A program made the position numbers and the translations under genes. The notes beneath the pieces are model-generated. The model saw only the letters and a list, made by a program, of their open reading frames with translations. It was not told the origin of the DNA and ran no database searches. A stretch of DNA of 64,000 nucleotides. It comes from Turnera subulata (lineage: Eukaryota; Streptophyta; Magnoliopsida; Malpighiales; Passifloraceae). The stretch spans positions 1 to 64,000 of the forward strand of contig JAKUCV010001846.1 in NCBI GenBank assembly GCA_028386065.3, given 5' to 3'. Position 1 is the stretch's first letter. Each line of letters begins with the position of its first letter. Below are positions 55,650 through 64,000 of the stretch, in pieces.

Positions 55650-57087
55650 AATGTTTGCCCACTACTAAATACCAGCTCAATTCTAAGGGTCAATTCTCTT
55701 CAATTTTCTTGAGGAAGTCCTAAAAAACAAACCTTTGTTAAGGATTTCTCAAGAAATTCTTAAGAGAAGGTCCTAGAAAAGCAGGTGGTAAGAAACCTCA
55801 AAATCCTAAGAAAATTCTAACAATGCCCAATGTAATATAGTTAGCATTTTTTGAGGAACTAAACCTTAGGAAAACCTTAGCAAGGGACGGGAGCAAATTT
55901 TGAAGACACACCCTAAAAACTCCTAAGCAAAGTCCTAAGAAACGCTACATTTCTTTAAAAAAAAATAAATACGTAATAGACGTTGCTGAATATAAATACA
56001 GATCCAACTATATAATTTGTATATTTCATAAATAATAAAAATTAGATGAAACCGAAATTTTCATACATAAATATGTCTCAACAAATTAAACCAAAAATTA
56101 CCAAGTAATTAAGTAACTACAATTACATTAAAAAGTGTATAATAATAAACATAATCTTGCAGCAGCAGAAACAAATTATTGTGGTAGATAGTACATTTAT
56201 CAAATTGAGCATTCAATAAACTAGAGGTACAAAATGCCTATAATTGCAGAATAGCTTACAGACCTTAGAGTTACACCCTACACTAATCATACAACTTAGC
56301 TGCCACAACATCCTTTGGGCTTTGTAGAGTTCTCATGGATCACTGAAGAGTCCAACATCTTTTCCAGAGACCAGAATATCCAACCATGCCCTGTTCATGG
56401 CAAATTTGGGATGTTAGGAAGGTTCAAGGAAACTGTAATAAGGTCAAGTTTTCAAGATGCCTTTGCAGAAGAAATACACCTCTTGATGCCCATTATGATT
56501 CTTGATAATACGGTCCCGATACCAATCAATCGACAATAAAAGCATGAACGAGGTTTTAACTATCTCACTTTGTATTTTTTGTGATTTCAAAAATTTAAGT
56601 TCGGATTTCAAGGATGTGGGAGTCCTTGAATACAAAATTGAACATTATCCTTATCAGCCTAGATTTAATTTTAATTGACGTAAAGGTAAGTCTCTATTTT
56701 ACATGCCTTCTATTTATATTTTTTTTCCTTTTTTGTCTTTTTTTCCATATTTTTTTTAACAACATTATTTCATTTTAAAATGTTTTAAATATTTTTTCTT
56801 TGTATTGGTTTAGTTTTAATTTCAAAAACTAACGAATACCATAAATTTTAATAATATATAGCTTCAAAAAAAATTAAGCATAAAAAATAATATGAAACAT
56901 AAAAAAACAAAGAAATAAGAAATAAGAAATTTCTCATACATTTTCTCAATTATCTAATTATTTAATAAAATATTCCCCTCGAACGCTAAAGAACTTACTA
57001 ATTTAAGATTACTTTCAAATGTAGATATTTTATTACAAATTATTTTAAAAATTCAAAAAACAATATTTCGACAAGCAAATCTATATA
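55650..57087. other. No clear gene
   Basis: 55670-55945 repeats motifs of the type 'ctaagaaa', 'aaaccttag' and 'tcctaag'. 56290-56560 has moderate coding-like composition and a 74-codon plus ORF (56315-56539) without a recognised domain. 56700-57080 is AT-rich. Confidence 0.35.
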
Positions 57088-60000
57088 TCTATATTATCTA
57101 TAAAAGCACGAGGACAGAAAAACACCAAAACAGCGAAATAGGCGAAACTACTAAAATACCTTTTTTTTTATTTTTTCATGAGTATTAACATAATTATCTG
57201 TACTTATACTATCTATACTATATTTTATTTTATCTATACTATATATAAAAGCACGAAGTCACCAAAATCTATACTATCTATAAAAGCACGAAGACAGAAA
57301 AACACCAAAACAGCGAAACAGGCGAAACTACTAAAATACCCTTTTTTTATTTTTTTCATGAGTATTAACATTATTATCTATACTTATACTATCTATACTA
57401 TATTTTATTTTATCTATACTACATATAAAAGTACGAAGTCACCAAAATTTGCGAAATTGAAATATTAAAATATCCTTCTCTTTTCCATTATAATTAAAGG
57501 CATAATAGTCATTTAAAAACCTATTATAAATAGCAAAGTTGCAAAAATCATCATCATATGTCTCCGTCTCCAACCTCTCCCCAATATATCACCTTGTAAC
57601 TCTCTTTTTTAGGGATGTTATTTGATGTCTGTCCATTGGTAGTATATTGCAAGAGTTAGATATCACTGCAAAAACAGGTAGTAGATAAACAAAACTGGCC
57701 ATTGTATTGATTGGTAGCAAGAATCTTAATTTCTTCATCTTCTTGATAAGCGCTAATTAAGTTCTCAAGTGATCAATTTTCTTTTTTTTTTTTTGATCAA
57801 TTTTCTTTTTTTTTTTTTCATTTGTGCTCAGAACTCTTGGACAATTGACGCGAAGATCATCATCGTACAAACAAACCATGTAGATCCTTGATAAATAAAG
57901 AGCAATCTGACAAATTATTGCACATAATAAATTATTTTTTTGGGTACGTAAATAGTCCTTTATTACCCCAACTCACGTTCTCTTTTCGTAATATTCCCTC
58001 CTCTTTGTTTCCACTACTTCGTTTTTGGTTTTGCTCTGAACGGTGAACGCAATGATTTTTTCATCCTTTCTTGTTTTATAAATTCTCAAAAACTACTAAA
58101 AATAACAATGTCTACTAAAAAATAATAATATAAAAAAATTTATCACAAGAATTCATGAAAAATGTGTTTATAGTTTATCATTAACAAGAATTATGAAAAA
58201 AATTAAAGTACAATAGAATAGTTAGCGAAAAACTATCAATATGAACAACGACTGCAAAAAAAATAATAGTGAAAATAATAATATAATTTAATAATTAAAA
58301 TTATATAATTTAGAATATCAAAATAATAGCTAATATTATTAACAGTAATCAATTTATAAATTCATAATATAATACTAAAATTAATGTGTATCTATGTTTG
58401 TTGATTATCAAAAAAAATTCTTTACATTATATTCAAGTTCTTCTAAAAAAATATGATTAATATATAAAAATTTATTTATATATTCTCAAGAACTATCATG
58501 AATCATGAAGGATAATAATAATTATGGAAAAATAATAGAACTCTGACTGAAGAACTGCCCAAGAGTCAGTGAAAACTACAAACAGGAATAACAACTGCAA
58601 AAAAGAATAATCATAAGAATTCACGACATATATTTTGTTGTACTTTTTTATCAGTAAGAACTATGGAGAGAAAAAATTGATTTATGAATTTCTATTCTAA
58701 TACAAAAAATCAATTCTAAACAATTTGTATCCATTTGTTCACAATATCAAAAAAAAAAAATCATTATCTACATTATATATATAAGTTCTTCTCAAATTAA
58801 TGATTAATAAATAATTTTTTTATTCATATTTTCTCAACAGCTAGCAAGAATTATAAAAAGCAATAAAGTTTAAAAAATAATAGAAATATGAAGAAGAACA
58901 TTCGAAGATTCAATGAAAACTACGAACAAGAACAACATTTATGAAAAAATAATCATAGAGATGAATAATCACAAGAATTCATGACGGATGCATTTTTAGT
59001 TTATTATCAACAAGAATTATGAAGAAAAAAATTGAAAGCAATCGAATAATCAATAAAAAAGACCAATAGCAACAATAACGACTATGAAAAAAATATTAGC
59101 AGAAAATAATAACATAATTTAATAATTCCCTTCGTTAGTAATATAATTTGATAACTAAAATTATATAATTTAGAATATCAAAAGATTAAAAAATATCATT
59201 AAAAATAATCAATTCGTAAATTTTTATTCTAATACAAAAACTAATTCCAAACAATTCATTTGCCTAGATTATGAATAAAAATGTCTAATTATGTATAAGT
59301 CCTTCTCAAGAAAATGATTGATATATAAGCCTTTATTTGTATTTTTTTAACAAATACCAAGCATTAAGAACAATAATAATTACTAAAAAGCAATAAAATT
59401 ATTAAGAAGAACGAAGGGTCAATGAAAACTCTGAAGTAGAATAATCTTTATCAAAAAGAAAAATCATGGGGAAGAACTATGGTGAAAAAAGATTGAAGAA
59501 CAGTAGAATTGACAACGAAAACTCGGATCAAGAACAATCACGACGAAAAAGGATGATAATGAAAAATAATAATATAACTTAATAAACCCCTTCACTAATA
59601 ATAATAAAATAATATAATTTAGAATATAAAAAAATTCCCAGATATCATTAACAATAATCGATTTATAAATTGATATTCTAATACTAAAACTAATTCTAAA
59701 CAATTTTTTTCTAGATTATGAAAAAAATCTTTGTGTACATTATATAAGCTCTTCTCAAGAAAATGATTAATGTATAAGCATTTATTTATATTTTTTTTCA
59801 AAAACTACCAAAAATTACGAAAAAATAATTATTGAAAATAATAGTACTATGGAGAAGAATAACTGAAAAGTCAACGAAAATCAAGAGAAAAAACTTTTCA
59901 GAAAGAAAAATAATCACAAGAGCACTTTGTAATTTATCATCAAGAAGAACTGCGGAGAAGAAGAGTCGAGTAGTTAACGAAAACTACGAACAAGAACAAT

Positions 60001-60361
60001 AACTACAAAAAAAATAATGCAAAAGAATTATCATAGAATTTTATAATTAATGTGTTTGTAGCTTATTGTCAACGATAACTCTAAAGAAGAAAAATTGAAG
60101 TATAGTCGAATAGTTAATGTAAACTACCAAAAAGAACAATGATGGCGAAAAAAACTAATTATAAACTAATCGATTTATAACTTCCTATTCTACTGCATAA
60201 ACTAATTCTAAATAATACATATCAGTTTTCCTAGATTATAAAAAAAAACTTTGTTTTCGTTATATATAAATTCTTATGAAAATAATAATTAATAGTATAT
60301 TGCATGATTTTTAAAATACAATACTATACCACGTGCATCCCACATATAGAAAAAAACCTAG
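57088..60361 (+). mobile_element. Helitron-like element, plus orientation
   Basis: A|TCTATATTATC...AAAGCACGAGG at 57088 and 'acgtgcatcccacatatag' then 'aaaaaaaccTAG'-type end CTAG at 60358-60361, followed by T. The first ~180 bp are tandemly duplicated (57088-57267 and 57268-57447). The interior (about 57900-60300) is AT-rich and made of diverged units with shared blocks 'tataatttagaatat', 'aattctaaacaatt' and 'tctagattatgaaaaaaa', at least four units. No protein gene is seen. Confidence 0.55.
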
Positions 60362-61962
60362 TCTATATAAAAGCACAAACTCTAGAAAAGCCGGCAAATT
60401 GACTCCATTGCCCTTCATTAATTAAAATTGACCCAATTACCTTTCATAATTTAATTATTATTATTCTAATTCTATCATAGAAGAAAGGAATGACAATAAT
60501 AACAAATAACAAATAAAGAGAACAAAAAAACATGGTCGTTGTGGCGTGCCTATATATGTATACTTTTCCAAGTATAAATTTTTAATACACAACAAATGCT
60601 ATTCGGTTGGGAAAAAAAATCAATAACTCAATTATATTATATTGGTCAATCAAATATTCTTTTATAAACTCCAAAACTTTAAAGGAATACAAGTCCGACT
60701 AAGCGTGCTTATATGTGTATACTTTTCCAAGCATTCAATAACTCAATTATATTAGTCGGTCAAACATTCTTTTATAAACTCCAAAACTTTAAAGGAATAC
60801 AATTACTACTAGGAACATATTTATATGGCTTTGCATGCGTGTATATATATATACATAGAGTATCAACAGAGCTACAAAATCATTAGCACAATTGAAGAAT
60901 CGCAAATAGAGAGGAACAATAAAAAGGTACTTCCGTTGTTCAATTATTCTTCTGATGCATTAACTTGGTGGGTTTATAATGAGAGTGAGACGTCATCTTA
61001 CTAATTAGAATTCTAGGCATCTTTTTCATAATAATCTTTTAACTTTCCTTTATGTATATATATATTCGTCATGTGTCTATATACAAAATAGAAGCATTAT
61101 TTTTCCTAACATTTTTTCTTTAATTTATTTCAGGAAATAATTACTATATTATTTTTTTATCTATCATGCCTCCGAAAATGAAAAATCAAAGAAAGAAAGA
61201 CAATTAGTTATTGCACGAGCTGTAGAGAATAAAAGAAAAAGAACGAAAAATTCAAATGATGGAATGACTTCGGACAATAATATAAACTCCAAACGTAAAA
61301 AGAAAGGTTCCATGTTGCTTAAAGCTTTATTAACCCCATATCGATAGAAAGAAAGACAATTAGTTATTGCATGAGCTGTGGAGAATAAAAGAAAAAGAAC
61401 GAATAATTTAAATGATGGAATAACCTCGGACAATAATACAAACTCCAAACGTAAAAAGAAAGGTTCCATGTTACTTAGTGCACGAGCTGTAGAGAATAAA
61501 AGAAAAAGAACGAATAATTCAAATGATGGAATAACTTCGGACAAACTCCAAACGTAAAAAGAAAGGTTCCATGTTACTTAAAGCATTATTAACCCCATAT
61601 CGATAGAAAGAAAGACAATTAGTTATTGCACGAGCTGCAGAGAATAAAAGAAAAAGAACGAATAATTCAAATGATGGAATAACTTCGGATAATAATATAA
61701 ACTCCAAACGTAAAAAGAAAGGTTCCATGTCACTTAAAGCATTATTAACCCCATATCGATATGAAGGTTAGTAATTTATATTTATAATTAATTTAAATTA
61801 TATTAAATTAGCGTCATATGAGAAATTTAGTTTTAGTTTATTTTTTTGAATTTCAGTGCTTCATTGTTTTATATAATTTTATAAAAATTTTTTCAGGAAC
61901 GACTGAATATCACCCTTCAAGTTTTGAGTTGCACAAACTTGCAAATGTTTTGCCATGTCTAC
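60362..61962 (+). pseudogene. Second Helitron-like start with a disrupted, intron-containing, repeat-rich gene
   Basis: A TC end (TCTATATAAAAGCACAAA) follows CTAG directly. 60540-60820 holds a ~140-bp tandem duplication. A TATA box (about 60841-60856), a leader exon to 60926, an intron 60927-61133 (GTACTT...TTTCAG) and ATG 61166 (MPPKMKNQRKKDN, then a stop) look like a gene start. In the next frame RQLVIARAVENKRKR, TSDNN and SKRKKKGSMLLKALLTPYR occur in about four tandem units (61190-61760), broken by stops. A second intron 61767-61896 leads to TEYHPSSFELHKLANVLP, which is cut by the LTR at 61963. It may be the N-terminal part of a Helitron-encoded protein; that is a guess. Confidence 0.45.
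61178..61762 (+). repeat. Four tandem units of a Lys/Arg-rich coding segment
   Basis: Units contain 'gagaataaaagaaaaagaac' and 'aacgtaaaaagaaaggttcc', with starts about 61195, 61353, 61479 and 61620. Units 1, 2 and 4 are longer (about 160-185 bp incl. 'ccccatatcgat'); the third lacks part of the spacer. Identity between units is high. Confidence 0.8.
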
Positions 61963-64000
61963 TGAAACGCCCCGACCCGTATTTACCGTACACAGTAAAC
62001 ACGTGCCGGAACTGTAACGACCCAACCAAGCCAAGCCCAGCATACAGTATATACAACAGAAACTCGGGCTCTACACCCCAAAATAAAAACATCAATAACA
62101 ACATAACCGGCCCAATGGCCCAACAATAGCAATAGAATGCACAGCGGAAGACTTAATAACTCACAAAGACACTATATGCGACACTGATGAAAACTATGGA
62201 TCCGAGTCCTGTCCAAGGGATAACGCCGCAGCCTGTCTGGAATGCATCAAACCTGTACCACAAATAACTCATCCTACGGGATGAAAGCCCACAGGTGAGG
62301 GGTGAGTCCGAAGTGCTCACAACCATGGATAGACGATCAATATGCAACACTAGAATTACTCAAGTCGAACACAGGCTAAACAGCTAAACACACCAAAACA
62401 AAGACTCGACCCAAAACCGGTCCAAGACCAAAAGACTCAAATAAAAATCCAATTTCCAATTTTATCTTTTCCAGGCCCCGTCACGGATAAGCTAGGGGTC
62501 AGACCTGGTTCTCAACATATTTTAGGTGCCAGACCAAATCCAAGAGAACCCAGGGATCGACATCCCAAAAATAAGAACCCAGGGGTAGACATCCCAAAAA
62601 TAATCACGGGATAGACATCCCAAACATAGACATGCTTATCACAAGTAACCCAGGTCATGGCCACCACAAAACAGTCTCAAACCATCTAGTCGTACCACTA
62701 CTTACCACGTGACAATTATATTATCATCATCAAAATCAAATCACAGGGATCAACATCCCTAACCAAAATACCGGAATAGACATCCCTATCCAAATCCAAG
62801 GATCGACATCCTTATCACAATTTATTATTTATTCCATTATACTTTAAACCAAAAAGACACAAGGATAAACATCCAAAAACTCAACACGGGGATAAACATC
62901 CCAAAAACCAATCAAGACACTGGGATAAACATCCCGGACCAAATCACAGAAAATGCAACAACCAACAGAGCAATAATCATCAACCGAGTAATACAGGCAC
63001 ATATTGAAGGAAATCCATCCTCACCTTGGCCGATTACTCAACTCCGGAGACAATGACCGGTCCCAAGCCGGCTCCTCGGGAAACTGCCCGATATCAAACC
63101 TATACAACAAACAATATATACTCACATAAGATGCACATAAGAGTATGCTATGATGCCAAAACTGCGAAATAACCCATCCCGGTTCGTATCCTTTATTATC
63201 ACCTTTTACCGAAAATATTATACCGTACGTATATCCGAATATAATTTCGGTACTATCCTTTAATTAAAACTCTTTTCAAAATATTATATTAAATAATTAT
63301 ACTTTTCCAAGATATTAATTACCATAGTTTTCTAGAAATTATAACATATATATAGTTTCCAAAATATTATTCTAATATATTTTTCTAGCAACATAATTAT
63401 ATATATATATATATATGTCACTTATTTTAGAAAATATAATCCTTTATCAAAAATATTTATGAAGACAATCATATGCTATTTATATACTTTTCCAGAAAAT
63501 ATGTACCCATAAAAGCTTATTCCGTAAATGATTACAAATTAATAGATATACTTTTTTATTTTCTTTAGACAAATTACATTCCAAAACAATTATATATAAA
63601 CATGAGTATATACTTTTCATAAATATTAATTATGTATACTATATACATATGTTTTTTTTCAAAAGTATTTCTATAATTTATTTCCCATAATTATCCATAT
63701 ATATGTATCTGATCTTATTTTAATCAATTATTATTATTTTTTTAAAAAAAAAAACGGACTGGGCCTGAACAGTACTGGCCCAACCCCACTGCACAGGCCA
63801 GCCCAGGCCCCAAGCAGGAACCCAAAGACAGGCCCGCACAGCAGGCCCAGCGCACTGCCCACGACCCAGCAAGCCAAAACCCCAACCAAACCCACATTAA
63901 CCCAACAGCCCATACTAAATACCCAAGTCCAAAATCAATCCAACCCAAACCCAGGTCAACCCTAATGAATTCGGGCCAAACCCATCACAAACGAGTCGAC
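61963..64000 (-). mobile_element. Tekay-type LTR, minus, running off the window
   Basis: It begins (plus strand) TGAAACGCCCCGACC at 61963. The inverted-repeat array is at 62553-62936, the AT-rich stretch at 63230-63740 and the GC-rich block from 63750. The 'cggactgggcc' junction is shared with LTR copy 1 (4729-4740). Its other end, and whether it is solo, cannot be seen. The 68-codon ORF at 63742-63948 is a composition artefact. Confidence 0.88.
62553..62936. repeat. Array of short inverted repeats, rightmost LTR
   Basis: GGGATCGACATCCC, GGGGTAGACATCCC, GGGATAGACATCCC, ACATAGACATGC, GGGATCAACATCCC, AGGATCGACATCCT and GGGATAAACATCCC in the standard order. Confidence 0.8.

Noticed and set aside
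56315..56539. 74-codon ORF as a gene
   Set aside because: No domain, splice context or conservation could be recognised.
61164..61728. Minus-strand ORFs of 126 and 69 codons rich in Phe/Leu
   Set aside because: Antisense shadows of the tandem Lys/Arg-rich units.

Overview
The window is nuclear DNA of a flowering plant, probably a eudicot. This rests on F-box/DUF295 genes with a 5'-leader intron, a TM9SF gene remnant, Tekay-type (chromovirus) Ty3/gypsy elements, a Ty1/copia element, a Sirevirus-like LTR and Helitrons with A-TC...CTAG-T ends. The species cannot be named from sequence alone. Most of the window is nested transposable elements. Only two host genes look intact: an F-box/DUF295 gene at 14221-15318 (minus) and a DUF295 gene without an F-box at 24279-25298 (plus).

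Layout. 1-5874: a gag-pol-less Tekay-type element (copy 1) with an LTR at 3101-5874 and an oppositely oriented LTR end at 1-632. 6670-13165: a complete copy of the same family (copy 2) with two ~2.05 kb LTRs, PBS, PPT-like end and target duplication ACATA. Both copies carry two short genes, A and B, on the strand opposite to the retrotransposon, each with its own TATA box. A and B are open in copy 1 and each has one stop in copy 2. 13.4-14.06 kb: a LINE remnant. 14.2-15.9 kb: the F-box/DUF295 gene. 16044-23213: a minus-strand Helitron holding an LTR (16889-22088) into which another LTR (18533-20913) has inserted. 23.4-25.3 kb: the DUF295 gene. 25.9-30.6 kb: a broken F-box gene, a partial duplicate of it, and an internally deleted TM9SF pseudogene between them. 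31.7-32.2 kb: an O-fucosyltransferase-like exon pair.

32651-55059: one decayed minus-strand copia element that received a solo gypsy LTR (33940-37121) and a 12.2-kb Tekay element (41203-53402, target duplication TAACA). A Sirevirus-like solo LTR (48330-50024, target duplication GGCAG) sits inside the integrase region of that gypsy element. 57088-60361: a plus-strand Helitron. 60362-61962: a second Helitron-like start with a disrupted, intron-containing, repeat-rich gene. 61963 to the end: another gypsy LTR.

How the parts work together. The gag-pol-less elements share LTR ends, PBS and PPT context with the gag-pol-bearing element, so they were probably mobilised in trans by relatives of it. 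The LTRs carry short inverted repeats whose two arms change together between copies, plus hairpins at both LTR ends. The Sirevirus-like LTR carries a separate, regularly phased array of 22 copies of a 12-bp palindrome. These palindrome arrays and the antisense two-gene cargo are the most unusual features seen.
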